This document shows positions 52,027 through 61,185 of a stretch of 64,000 bases of DNA, in pieces; within the stretch, counting starts at the first letter, position 1; each line of letters begins with the position of its first letter. The DNA comes from Alistipes shahii WAL 8301 (GTDB lineage: Bacteria; Bacteroidota; Bacteroidia; Bacteroidales; Rikenellaceae), in the NCBI RefSeq assembly GCF_025145845.1, contig NZ_CP102253.1:2418001-2482000 (forward strand), read 5' to 3'. A program made the translations under genes and the position numbers. The notes under the pieces were generated by a model. The model ran no database searches, was not told the origin of the DNA, and saw only the letters and a program-made list of their open reading frames with translations.

Positions 52027-52995
52027 TCGATTCCAATATGATTGGCGATTTTTGAGTTCGTAAAAGCGAGTCTGCAAATAAGCAACTGGTTGAAATTTAT
52101 TAGCAAATGTATAACCTTACATTTTACGCAATGGACTGCGTATTTTTTGCGCACTACAAAGAAGATAGGCTATTTCCTATTTTAGGATGCCATTCGGAAG
52201 TTGGCAAAATCAATCTTAGGAATCTGGCAGGTTGATATGGTTAAATTGGCAGGCATTTGGACACAGTAGTCCTGTGTTCATGTTCGTCATCGAGTATCGT
52301 CACTTATGTGGCCGGCATTGCTCCGGAATACTACTCATTGGAACTTGAATTATGAAAAACGATTCCTAAAAGAGTTTACGAAAAAGCAAGAACAGTTCCT
52401 AAAAGACGAAAATAAGTTCCTAAAGGTGATGAAGTGTTCCTGAAAGAAACTGTTGAGTTCATAAAAGAGTTCGTAAAAGAACTACTGAAATATGCTTGTC
52501 TGTGGCCGTTGTCAAACGGAGGCTACAGAGGTGTTAGACGACACTCCAAAAAGACGATGCACATGGAGTGAAAACGAACTCCATAATCGCTATAAAGTTC
52601 AATCCTGCTTGCTGGAGATTGGCAACTTCTCACGAGCGATTTATCGCTTGGGGTATTGAGTTACCCTAACTCAATAAATGTTGTATAATGGGCAAGCCCA
52701 GGATGCAATTAGTGGACAAATTTCGCTTTTTGTCGAGAACTAGGAGGCTGGCGAAAAGAAAAAATGCCCAAATAACGCCTTTTTCTCACAATCAGCTTGC
52801 TGAAGGATTTGGCAATCTCAAACAACCGATTGGTTGCTTGGGGAATTAGGCTACCCATATAAGATAATGTCCGTACAACGGGCAAGCCCAATCAATGGCA
52901 GCGACCAGTTCCGTGAATTATCATGAAACAAGTCGTTGCGCTTGAACTTTGACTTATCCCGAATAGACTCTTTTAGAATAAAGTCAAGTGGGGGA
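52027..52995. other. degenerate intergenic region with repeats
   Basis: No intact gene. At about 52363-52490 the DNA repeats TTCCTAAAAG/TTCCTGAAAG-like units that in one frame encode FLK-rich, coiled-coil-like peptide but are broken by stops, possibly a gene remnant. Further on, a 95-bp unit occurs twice: 52607-52700 and 52795-52890. Each copy starts GCTTGCTG, contains GCTTGGGG and TACCC, and ends with the palindrome GGGCAAGCCCA. These could be binding sites or an old transfer or replication origin of the element. Confidence 0.5.
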
Positions 52996-54069
52996 TTAGT
53001 AGTGGTAATCCGGCATGAACCGATAAATGCCACGGCTTTCCTGAACCACCATCCGTTTGTTCGTGAGAAACTTAATCAGCTCTACAATCTTGTTGTGATT
53101 CAATTTCGTTCCTTCCAGTTCGTAGGCAGTGGTCAGTTCTTCTTCCAGAGCCTTATATCCCGAAATAGTCTCTTTACCGTCAAAAGCCAGTTCGAGAGCC
53201 TTGCGATGGATGGCTTCGTGGATATCCTTATAAGGGGAGAACGGTTCCTGTTTGGGACGACCTGCGCTCTTCTTTGTCGGCACATAGTCCGGCAGAAGTT
53301 CGGGCAGTGATTGGTCATTGATGCAAAATGCGAATGGCAGGAAGTCTTTGGAACGGGTATGCACACTTTCCACTTTGCTGATGTTGCTGTTGTCCTTGTC
53401 TTTTTCGATTTGGATGACAGTCTCAGCCTTGTTGTTGATTTCCGTGCCGATGTGCCCACGGGCATTTTCATCGCTTTTGTTCTGGTGAAGGATGGTATGA
53501 AGATGAATCTGGTGCTCGTCAGTCCACTGCATAAGTTTGGATATTACACATGTGGCTTCACTCGGAGAATTGATGTCATAAACCAGGTCGCGTATTCCGT
53601 CAATCAACACGAAGCCGAGACCCTCAATCTGACTGATGGCATCGTCTATGATAGCCAAACGCTCCTTGGGATTGAACTTGCGTAGAGCGAGAAAATAGAA
53701 ACGGCCGCAATCCTCATTGGCCGGCAACTCTGCCAGTTTCATGATACGATGCATCACAATCATACAATGGTTCTGACTCTGCTCTGTGTCAATGTAAAGG
53801 ATGCGGTCCTTTCCTTCTGGGAAGTCCGTTGTGTAGTTAAGGACTTCCTTTCCGGACAAAGCAGCTGCCACCATAGCGGAAACATTGAAAGTCTTTTTGC
53901 TTTTTGCCTTGCCAATGGATGCACTGAAATTTCCCAATGTCCCGACAGGCACTCCACCTATTTTCAGAACTTCCGGCTCCTGCTCGTACTCCTTTTCCAA
54001 GCTGAGCATGGTATCTTGCCATCTTGTAGCGACCTGGGCAAGATCTTGAATGGGTGTTGGCGTTTCCAT
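52996..54069 (-). CDS. RepA-like AAA-family ATPase of the integrated element
   Basis: About 357 residues, preferred start ATG 54069. A RecA/RepA-like ATPase (AAA_25 type): nucleotide loop region FSASIGKAKSKKTFNV, in which the Walker A glycine-lysine pattern is unusual, Walker B-like LGFVLIDGIRD, and HTILHQNKSDENARGHIGTEI. This protein is usually encoded with an HTH protein and integrase on Bacteroidota mobilizable elements, where it is thought to help replication or transfer. The HTH gene ends two bases before its start. Relaxase and primase genes that normally follow are absent. Confidence 0.78.
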   Translation of the reverse strand: METPTPIQDLAQVATRWQDTMLSLEKEYEQEPEVLKIGGVPVGTLGNFSASIGKAKSKKTFNVSAMVAAALSGKEVLNYTTDFPEGKDRILYIDTEQSQNHCMIVMHRIMKLAELPANEDCGRFYFLALRKFNPKERLAIIDDAISQIEGLGFVLIDGIRDLVYDINSPSEATCVISKLMQWTDEHQIHLHTILHQNKSDENARGHIGTEINNKAETVIQIEKDKDNSNISKVESVHTRSKDFLPFAFCINDQSLPELLPDYVPTKKSAGRPKQEPFSPYKDIHEAIHRKALELAFDGKETISGYKALEEELTTAYELEGTKLNHNKIVELIKFLTNKRMVVQESRGIYRFMPDYHY

Positions 54070-54071
54070 AC

Positions 54072-54446
54072 TCACCAGTTTTTAGGGTTAGGCTTGCGAC
54101 GATGTGAGGAATACATCGCTTCGTTTTCTTCCTCATAGGTGAGAGGTACTGACGTTTTGCGTGATGATTCCAGCCATTTGTCGAGCTCGTCACGATAGAT
54201 ATAGAGGTGCTTTCCTTGCTTGATTACAGGAATGCTGTCCTTCTTTATCTTGTAATAAAAGGTGGAGACCGGCATTTTCAGATAAGTACAGGCTTCCTGT
54301 ACCGTCATAGGTACATGCAGATTCTCCTTTGGTTCGCTTTGACGGTTAAGATTGTCCCTAAGCAAATTTTCCATACTTGCGATTCGCTCGCATAGTTCGC
54401 CTACCACTTTCGGCAGGTCGTTAAAAGTTAACTCAGTTGCAGTCAT
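54072..54446 (-). CDS. excisionase-like HTH protein
   Basis: 124 residues. HTH_17 unit at about 46-92: MTVQEACTYLKMPVSTFYYKIKKDSIPVIKQGKHLYIYRDELDKWL. Paralogous in type to the HTH gene at 844 but clearly a different sequence. It lies upstream of the RepA-like ATPase gene with two bases between them, the usual order on mobilizable elements. It probably regulates or assists excision. Charged C terminus. Confidence 0.83.
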   Translation of the reverse strand: MTATELTFNDLPKVVGELCERIASMENLLRDNLNRQSEPKENLHVPMTVQEACTYLKMPVSTFYYKIKKDSIPVIKQGKHLYIYRDELDKWLESSRKTSVPLTYEEENEAMYSSHRRKPNPKNW

Positions 54447-54546
54447 ATTATCAATAATTTAAATTAATATGCTGCAAACCAACAGAATGAAATCTTGCAG
54501 AATTTCGTCAGCCGGAAGAATGATTACCGTCTGCACGGTTTAATTC

Positions 54547-55305
54547 TCAAGTATTGTTATGAAAGCGGAAATCTCCTTTGTCCGGTACGTCAATAGGGAT
54601 GTCGCATGGGGCATTAACACGCAAATTGGCTTCCAGATATTCTATATCAGCGTTTCGCAATTCGTATGGGAAAGATGATTTGATGAATACAGCCCTGTCG
54701 CGACGGGAGACTCCAAGCCGTTCTCCGATATTCCAAGCCAAATGTCTTAAAGAGGGAGAACTGAGCTTCGCTTCTTTCGTTGAATGGATTGGCTGGCAGT
54801 CTGTCACCCGATTTTCGGCAAGACACTCGATATTGTGGAATAACGTGCTGATATTCTCCTTTGACAGATATTTCGAGGCCTTTTCCACCACATATTCACG
54901 GATGGCTATCATGGTATCCCTTTTCCGCTTCACCTCTTTCAGCTGCTCTTCCACGAGAATACTCTCGTATTTTTCCAAACTGTCAGGCATTTGTTCCAGT
55001 ATAACCGGTTGAGTCTCTGTTGTAGAATTATCTGAGCTAACCTCTTGCGAACAGTTGCTTTGTGCTTGTTCATTTATAGCACTATTTGAAATACTCTTAT
55101 AAAGTCCTGCCATTACTTTGCGGAATACGGCAAAGGTCAAAATGAGCATTACCAAAGAGATAATAAAAATGGTGACATCAAACAGGATATAGTGATTGAA
55201 CTTTTCTCCAAGATTGTATGCGGTGAGTGCCGAGAGTGAAACGATTACCACGCATACCAGACTACTGATGTCCGCAGTTTTCTGAACTTGTACATTATTC
55301 TCCAT
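54547..55305 (-). CDS. two-helix membrane protein of the element, function unknown
   Basis: About 252 residues from ATG 55305. Two adjacent hydrophobic helices (about 12-34 and 40-63) are followed by a polar linker rich in Ser/Thr/Gln. The cytoplasmic part has a coiled coil (LEKYESILVEEQLKEVKRKRD) and a C-terminal domain beginning LSSPSLRHLAWNIGERLGV. I recognise no family, but proteins of this layout are found beside integrases in Bacteroidota elements. It lies between integrase and HTH genes on the same strand. Confidence 0.65.
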   Translation of the reverse strand: MENNVQVQKTADISSLVCVVIVSLSALTAYNLGEKFNHYILFDVTIFIISLVMLILTFAVFRKVMAGLYKSISNSAINEQAQSNCSQEVSSDNSTTETQPVILEQMPDSLEKYESILVEEQLKEVKRKRDTMIAIREYVVEKASKYLSKENISTLFHNIECLAENRVTDCQPIHSTKEAKLSSPSLRHLAWNIGERLGVSRRDRAVFIKSSFPYELRNADIEYLEANLRVNAPCDIPIDVPDKGDFRFHNNT

Positions 55306-55472
55306 ATAGTTGTGATTGTTTACAATTCTATGCCACAAAGTTCAGCACTAATTTCCATATAACCATAAATACTAATGGTTGTTGGACAGATATTTATAAA
55401 TAATTATGGTTAGAATATGAATCATACTCAGAAATCATACTCTAACCATATAAAAAACGGTGTTTATGCCCG

Positions 55473-56591
55473 TTAGCTCTTACGAATCAGGGAGATTTTA
55501 TTGCTGGCTTTTCGCTTGTTGCTATCCACTACTTTCATGTATCGTTGGGTCGTGGTGATGCTCTTGTGCGCCATGATACTTTGGATGGTCCGGATGTCCG
55601 TTCCGGCAGCAGCTTGCAAAGTGGCAAATGTTCTCCGGTACGAGTGGAACGTGATATTTTTGGTGATACCGGCAGTTCGAATCCACTCTTTCATGGGGTA
55701 CTGTGTCCAGCACCTTTTCAGTCCCTTGAATACCAGTCCTGTCTTTTCCGGGGAATAGCCGATTAATTGCAAGGCCTCGTCACTTATAGGGATAATATCT
55801 TCTGTCTTTGTCTTTTGAGTGACAGTATATACGCATTTCCCTCCGGCAGCAAAGTCAACGATTTCTTCCCATCGCAATGTGAGAATATCGCTTATTCTCA
55901 AACTTGTCAGACAAGAGAACAACGAGGCGGTTTTCAGTATCGGTATCTTGCAAGGCATTTCTGCCAATCTGTACAGTTCTTCTACGCTGAGATAGTCTTT
56001 GACCACATCTTCCGGTTCTATTTTCTCCAAGAAATCGTTTACATTGGAATGAATCAGTTTATTGCGATAGAGTATTTTGAGGAATCCTCTGAATGTGGAC
56101 CAATAGCCCACGGCTGAATTGCGTGATATGGGACGCTCCGGACGTCTCAGTTGCTTCGCATTGAGCAGATACTCCCTGAACTTGTTGCATAAGTCCACAT
56201 CAATCTCCTCGAATGAGCATTTACCACCCACGAAATTGCAGAAATGCAGATAGACAAACTCCCATTTCTGGTCGTGTTTGCGGAGTGTCTTTTTATAATA
56301 GGCAAGGAAATCTCCTTTCATCTTGCTCTTGTCAAAGAAATCATACCGTTCATTGACGATGGATTCAAAACGTCGGCATCGGATAGCTTCCGCCTTTTCC
56401 GACATGACGGCATTAAAGTTCTGTTCCCGTTGGTTCTTTGGATTGGCATAAATGTAGATGCCCAAAGATTCATGACGGATTATCTTCATACTTTCTTTGT
56501 CGCGATAACCGGGATAATAATCCAGATAGAACGACAACATGTTTTTCTTTAGAGGTCTTGTCCTCAATGTTACAGTTTTACATTCGTGCAT
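55473..56591 (-). CDS. tyrosine integrase of the defence island
   Basis: About 372 residues from ATG 56591; the longer upstream frame adds a hydrophobic tail that is not part of this family. N-terminal arm domain, SAM-like core-binding domain (about 80-185) and catalytic domain with the first Arg in CLTSLRISDIL, Lys in QKTKTED, H316 and R319 (HSYRRTFAT), H342 (MAHKSITT) and Y351 (TQRYMKV). The full catalytic set is intact, so the island may still excise. It is not a close relative of the integrase at 6051 or the shufflon recombinase. Confidence 0.92.
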   Translation of the reverse strand: MHECKTVTLRTRPLKKNMLSFYLDYYPGYRDKESMKIIRHESLGIYIYANPKNQREQNFNAVMSEKAEAIRCRRFESIVNERYDFFDKSKMKGDFLAYYKKTLRKHDQKWEFVYLHFCNFVGGKCSFEEIDVDLCNKFREYLLNAKQLRRPERPISRNSAVGYWSTFRGFLKILYRNKLIHSNVNDFLEKIEPEDVVKDYLSVEELYRLAEMPCKIPILKTASLFSCLTSLRISDILTLRWEEIVDFAAGGKCVYTVTQKTKTEDIIPISDEALQLIGYSPEKTGLVFKGLKRCWTQYPMKEWIRTAGITKNITFHSYRRTFATLQAAAGTDIRTIQSIMAHKSITTTQRYMKVVDSNKRKASNKISLIRKS

Positions 56592-56698
56592 AATGATAAA
56601 TATTATATTTGGTGAATAATCTGTTGCAAACCAATACAATGAAACAATGCTGATGACTGCCATTACTGAAAATGATTCTTGTCTGTATGGAATAATTC

Positions 56699-58159
56699 TC
56701 AGATGCCGGATTTTTCAGCCATAACCTTGTCAAAATCCTCTTTCAGCAGGAACATCGACTTGCCGTGATGCATCTTCCGTATGCTGTTGTACCTCGCATA
56801 ATTATAAACATCATCCCTGCGAATGCCGTATTTTTCCATTGCTTCGGTTACGCTGTAATACTTTTCCCGTTGGTCAAAGCCTCCGTTTCTGATGATGTCT
56901 ATATGGTCTTTGGAATACTGGACTTTGCCATAAACAACACGGGACGGGATTTTATGGCGATGCACAAACGAACATCGGGCATCTTTGCTCATGCCGTAGA
57001 TTTCTTCCATTTGCTCCGCACCAATCCATTCCTTGATATTGTCAGCCGCTTTGTATTTGGCGAAGAATCGGTCAACTGACAGTTGCTCGTAATAGTTGAA
57101 CCCACCATGACTGATTTTCGGGATGTCGTTTTCACGGCACAGCCTGCAAATGGTTTTCCTGTTCATCTGATAGGTCGTTGAAATTTGCTCGGATGAGTAA
57201 TAACCTTCAGGGATTACAAAAGTCTCTTTCGCCATGTCGCTTTTCTTTTCCCGTTTCTTGGGTGTATATGTTCCATCACGATGCTCAGTATAGACTTTGT
57301 CAAACTCCGAACGCAACACCATTGTCCGGCTTCCTTGCTTGAACCGCTTGATGTCGTACTTGTTGACATAGTAGCTGATATTAATCTTGGTAAGTCCGTA
57401 TTTCTTGGTGATTTCATCGTAGGTATAATAGTCGGGATTCAGCTTCTCCTGCTTTTCCTTGATCGCGTCTATATGGGCACGGGAATAATACACCTCGTGA
57501 TGGCGGTTGATTCTCGGTATATTATGACGAAGGGCAAAAGTGATTACCGCATTGCGGCTCATATTGTATTTCTCCATGACCTGCTCCGGCGTATAATAGC
57601 TTGCTGGATTGATATCCTCGGCAAGGTCTGCAAAGTATTTGTCTATAAGACTGCGGTTGTAGAATACACGGCTACCTTCTTCAACCTTTGGGATGTTGTA
57701 TAGTTTGCAACGACGATACAGGGTTTTCTTTTGGATTTGGTACTTCTCCAATACCTCATTCGTGGTGTAATAGAGTGCAGTCTGCTTCCTTCCATAATTA
57801 CGTTTTTTGTAATCGGGTGCGTTGTCGAACATCTTTTCAATGTCCGACTTGCGGATAATGGTACGCCCACGAAGTTGTAAGGCCCGGATGATTCCGACAG
57901 CCATGTGGCGATAGATGGTCGCACGGCTGATACCTAAAAGGGTTGCGGTTTCGGCAGGGGAGAGATACAACTTGCTTCCCACGATGCCGACTTCCTGCAT
58001 GGGCTGCTCATTTTGCCGTTCCTCGTAAGCCTGCAATCGTTGCTTCCGCTTCTTCTCCTTGTACGCTTTTTCATTGCACGATTTGCTGCAATAGCGTGTT
58101 ACCATCGTGTGTGCTATAAATGGTTTGCCGCACCACTGGCATTTTCTCTGGATTTCCAT
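56699..58159 (-). CDS. zinc-ribbon protein with seven tandem HTH modules
   Basis: 486 residues. The N terminus is a zinc ribbon (CQWCGKPF, then RYCSKSC). Seven excisionase-type units of about 48 residues follow, each with a (Y/W)x(T/S)xxEx...KY(G/N/Q)(M/I/L)xxxx core and a wing ending in YY(S/N)/(I)D: about 64-112, 126-174, 185-232, 242-289, 320-366, 377-422 and 432-480. Units 2-7 are most alike. Such an array should read a long or repeated DNA site. Directly upstream of the gene is a tract of TCTCA repeats in 10-bp phase. Probably the element's end-binding or master regulatory protein; function not established. Confidence 0.8.
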   Translation of the reverse strand: MEIQRKCQWCGKPFIAHTMVTRYCSKSCNEKAYKEKKRKQRLQAYEERQNEQPMQEVGIVGSKLYLSPAETATLLGISRATIYRHMAVGIIRALQLRGRTIIRKSDIEKMFDNAPDYKKRNYGRKQTALYYTTNEVLEKYQIQKKTLYRRCKLYNIPKVEEGSRVFYNRSLIDKYFADLAEDINPASYYTPEQVMEKYNMSRNAVITFALRHNIPRINRHHEVYYSRAHIDAIKEKQEKLNPDYYTYDEITKKYGLTKINISYYVNKYDIKRFKQGSRTMVLRSEFDKVYTEHRDGTYTPKKREKKSDMAKETFVIPEGYYSSEQISTTYQMNRKTICRLCRENDIPKISHGGFNYYEQLSVDRFFAKYKAADNIKEWIGAEQMEEIYGMSKDARCSFVHRHKIPSRVVYGKVQYSKDHIDIIRNGGFDQREKYYSVTEAMEKYGIRRDDVYNYARYNSIRKMHHGKSMFLLKEDFDKVMAEKSGI

Positions 58160-58190
58160 ATATTGGTCGCCTTTAATTTCGTCTATTCTG

Positions 58191-58275
58191 TCTCAACGCG
58201 TCTCACAATTTCTCACAGCGTCTCACACCGTGTCTTCTATAGCGGTTTGGCACATTCTCATTGCGTCTCACATCG
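58191..58275. repeat. 10-bp-phased TCTCA iterons
   Basis: TCTCA starts at 58191, 58201, 58211 and 58221, exactly 10 bp apart, then at 58256 and 58266. Consensus TCTCACANNG. They lie 32-116 bases upstream of the start of the seven-HTH gene, all on one face of the helix. They are likely binding sites for that protein or an element-end structure. Confidence 0.8.
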
Positions 58276-58394
58276 TGCCTAAGATGTCGCTATGATGAGT
58301 GCGAAGTGTCCGCTTATTTGTTCGGCGGTAGAATTATGGTACAAAATGATGCTGGAAATCCGCAACCAGTCAGATTTTACTGAAAACAGTATAA

Positions 58395-58424
58395 AAAGAA
58401 AAGCCGCTGGTTATCAGCGGCTTT
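58395..58424 (-). terminator. mnmE terminator
   Basis: AAAGCCGCTG / CAGCGGCTTT (58400-58409 with 58415-58424). On the minus strand it is followed by TTCTTTTTAT. It marks the right limit of the island. Confidence 0.85.
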
Positions 58425-58465
58425 CTTCTAATTGACTATGGTTGTTTATGGATGCTTACAAGCCA

Positions 58466-59821
58466 TCATTTCCCGATGCAGAATTTCGAGAAGATGTTTT
58501 GCAGGATTTCGTCGGGGGCGATGGCACCGCGGCCCGTGATGGCGCTGAGGTGGGTGATGACCTGGCGGATTTCTTCGCTCAAAAGGTCGGTCGGAAGGCC
58601 GTGGGCGAGACCGTCGAGGGCTTGGCCGAGTGCTTCGCGGGCCGCCGAAAGCGCTTCGTAATGGCGGCTGTTCGAGACGACCGGATCACCGTGGTAGAGC
58701 GCTTCGGTGTCGACGGACTCCCGCAGGGCGTCGCACAGGGCGTCGATACCCTCGCCGTGTTTGGCAGAAATGCCGACAACGCCTTCGGGAAGCCGCCATG
58801 CGGCCGGAGCCTTGTCGGTCTTGTTGACGACGGTCAGGAGTTTCTGCCCGGGACGGAGCGGAAAATCCGGGGCGGGAACCGGACCCGTGAGCGTCGAGGC
58901 GTCGACCATATGAATGACGATCCGCGCCCGTTCGATGCTCGACATCGTGCGCTGGATGCCCATTTGTTCGAGCCGGTCGTCGGTCGGGCGGATGCCGGCC
59001 GTGTCGAGGAACCGGAAAAGCACGCCGCCGATGTTGGCGCACTCCTCGATCACGTCGCGCGTGGTTCCGGCGATCTCCGAGACCATGGCCCGCTCCTCGT
59101 TCAGAAGTCGGTTGAGCAGCGTCGATTTGCCGACGTTCGGCGCTCCGGCGATAGCCACGGCGACGCCCTCCCGGATGGCGTTGCCCAGTGCGAACGAACT
59201 GCGCAGGCGGTCGATCTCCGCAGCGATGCGCTGCATCGTCGCGCGCAGCGCCGTACGGTCGGCGAACTCCACATCCTCCTCCGAGAAGTCGAGTTCCAGT
59301 TCCAGCAGCGAGGTGAGGTTCAGCAGTTTTTCGCGCAGCGATTCGAGCTCTTCGGAGTATCCGCCGCGCATCTGCGTCGAGGCCAGCGCGTGTGCGGCGC
59401 GTGACGACGAGGCGATCATGTCGGCCACGGCCTCGGCCTGCGAGAGGTCGAGTTTCCCGGCCAGGTAGGCGCGGATGGTGAATTCGCCCGGCTGGGCCAT
59501 GCGTCCTCCCGCGGCAATCAGCAGCCGGAGGATTTCCGAGACGATGTAGGAGGAGCCGTGGCACGAGATTTCGACCGAGTTTTCGCCCGTGTAGGAGTGC
59601 GGGGCGCGGAAAACGGCCGCCAGCACGTCGTCGATCACGCGGTCGCCCTCGGCTATCGTACCGTAATGTACCGTGTAGCCGTCTGCCTCGGCGAGCGGCC
59701 GCCGGCCCCGGAATATCCGGTCGCAGACGGCGAAAGCTTCGCCGCCGCTGATGCGGATGACGGCGATAGCCCCTCCGGCGGCGGTTGCAGGGGCGACGAT
59801 GGTATCGTGATCGGTGTTCAT
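58466..59821 (-). CDS. mnmE: tRNA modification GTPase MnmE
   Basis: 451 residues. With MnmG it installs the carboxymethylaminomethyl group on U34 of certain tRNAs. The N-terminal folate-binding domain starts DTIVAPATAAGGAIAVIR; the GTPase domain has G1 GAPNVGKST, G2 EIAGTTRD, G3 DTAGI and G4 NKTD; the C-terminal FCIGK holds the catalytic Cys. Complete and typical length. Its start overlaps the stop of the upstream transglycosylase gene by one base, so both are in one operon. It is the first core gene right of the island. Confidence 0.97.
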   Translation of the reverse strand: MNTDHDTIVAPATAAGGAIAVIRISGGEAFAVCDRIFRGRRPLAEADGYTVHYGTIAEGDRVIDDVLAAVFRAPHSYTGENSVEISCHGSSYIVSEILRLLIAAGGRMAQPGEFTIRAYLAGKLDLSQAEAVADMIASSSRAAHALASTQMRGGYSEELESLREKLLNLTSLLELELDFSEEDVEFADRTALRATMQRIAAEIDRLRSSFALGNAIREGVAVAIAGAPNVGKSTLLNRLLNEERAMVSEIAGTTRDVIEECANIGGVLFRFLDTAGIRPTDDRLEQMGIQRTMSSIERARIVIHMVDASTLTGPVPAPDFPLRPGQKLLTVVNKTDKAPAAWRLPEGVVGISAKHGEGIDALCDALRESVDTEALYHGDPVVSNSRHYEALSAAREALGQALDGLAHGLPTDLLSEEIRQVITHLSAITGRGAIAPDEILQNIFSKFCIGK

Positions 59822-61182
59822 TACCTGCCTTCGATGCGGAGCCGTTGTCCGATGCGGAGTTTGTGGGCGCTCTTGAGCTTGTTCCAGCGCATGATCTGCG
59901 CCGTGGTCACGCGGTAACGGCGGGCGATGGCCCCCAGCGTGTCGCCCTTTTTGACCACGTAGACCGATCCGCTGCGCTCCTGGCGTTTCTTGTCGATGTT
60001 GGCCGGGTTGATGTACTCCTTGAGGTACATCGAGTCTTTGGCTTGGATTTCAGGTTCGTGAGCGATGTATTGCATGACATACCGCTGCGGCAGGACCAGC
60101 GTGTAGGGCTTGGTCGTGGCCGGGATGATGTCGAGTTTGTACTGCGGATTGAGCTGGCGCAGGGTCTCGATCGGCAGGTCGATCGTCGAGGAGATCTGCC
60201 CCAGGTGCATCAGTTTGTTGATCCGGACGGTGTCCACCGAAAGGGGAATCGGGGCTTCGGTCGGCTCGATGCCGTGCTGGCGGTGGTAGGCGTAGGCGTA
60301 CGACGCACCGATGAAGGCCGGCACGTAGCCGCGCGTCTCGCGGGGCAGGTAGTCGTAAATCTCCCAGAAGTTCTTGCCTCCCGAGCGGGCGATCGCTTTG
60401 TTGACGTTGCCCGGGCCGCAGTTGTAGGCGGCGATGGCCAGCGACCAGTCGTTATAAATGGCGAAGAGGTCTTTCAGGTAGCGGCAGGCGGCCTGCGTGG
60501 CGCGGTAGGGGTCGCGGCGTTCGTCGACCAGCGAGTTGATTTCGAGTCCGTAGCTCTTGCCGGTCGTGGGCATGAACTGCCACAGCCCGACGGCGCCCAT
60601 CGGCGACACCGCCGTGGGGGAGAGCGCCGATTCGATGATCGGCAGCGCGCGCAGCTCGACGGGAAGGCCTTCGCGGAGCAGCTCCTCCTCGATGATCGGG
60701 AAGTAGTACTGCGACATGCCGAGGATGCGGCTGATCGTGCCGTAGCGCGAGTTGGTGTAGCGGTTGATGTAGCCCTTTACGATGCTGTTGTAGGGGAACT
60801 GGATCGGCGACGCGAGGTCGAGCAGCCGCCGGGAGTAGACCGAGTCGGGCGTGCTGTCGGCCACCTCGGTGGAGTCCTCCAGAATGTACTGTTTGAAAAA
60901 TTCGCTGAACGCGTCCTGCCGCTGGCGTTCGCGCCATGCGGCCAGCAGCGAGTCGGTCTGTTCGGGGGAGAATCCCAGCGTCATGTCGTTGACGACGGGT
61001 TCTTCTGCCGGGGCGGGTTCCGGCTCGGGGACGGGAACCGGTTCGGCCTCGGGAACGGGCGCCGGGACGACGGTTTCGGTTTTGGCTTTCTTGTCGCGTT
61101 TCTTCTTGCGGGGGCTGCGGTCGAGGGCCGACGCCGGAGCGGCGACGGCCAGGAGCAGCGCTATGGTAAGGAGTTTCTTCAT
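59821..61182 (-). CDS. LysM-containing lytic transglycosylase, MltD-like
   Basis: 453 residues with a signal peptide (cut near residue 20) and a Pro/Glu-rich linker (about 40-65). The SLT domain (about 150-290) has catalytic Glu in ELRALPIIESALSP, GAVGLWQFMPTTGK and AIAAYNCGPGNV. A C-terminal LysM (about 405-450, YVVKKGDTLGAIARRYRV) binds peptidoglycan. It cleaves glycan strands in the periplasm during wall growth or remodelling. It is four bases downstream of the DUF5683 gene in the par operon. Confidence 0.93.
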   Translation of the reverse strand: MKKLLTIALLLAVAAPASALDRSPRKKKRDKKAKTETVVPAPVPEAEPVPVPEPEPAPAEEPVVNDMTLGFSPEQTDSLLAAWRERQRQDAFSEFFKQYILEDSTEVADSTPDSVYSRRLLDLASPIQFPYNSIVKGYINRYTNSRYGTISRILGMSQYYFPIIEEELLREGLPVELRALPIIESALSPTAVSPMGAVGLWQFMPTTGKSYGLEINSLVDERRDPYRATQAACRYLKDLFAIYNDWSLAIAAYNCGPGNVNKAIARSGGKNFWEIYDYLPRETRGYVPAFIGASYAYAYHRQHGIEPTEAPIPLSVDTVRINKLMHLGQISSTIDLPIETLRQLNPQYKLDIIPATTKPYTLVLPQRYVMQYIAHEPEIQAKDSMYLKEYINPANIDKKRQERSGSVYVVKKGDTLGAIARRYRVTTAQIMRWNKLKSAHKLRIGQRLRIEGR

Positions 61183-61185
61183 CGT

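Noticed and set aside
52363..52490. CRISPR-like short repeats
   Set aside because: Units are about 10 bp, unequal and coding-like, with no spacers of regular length and no cas genes.
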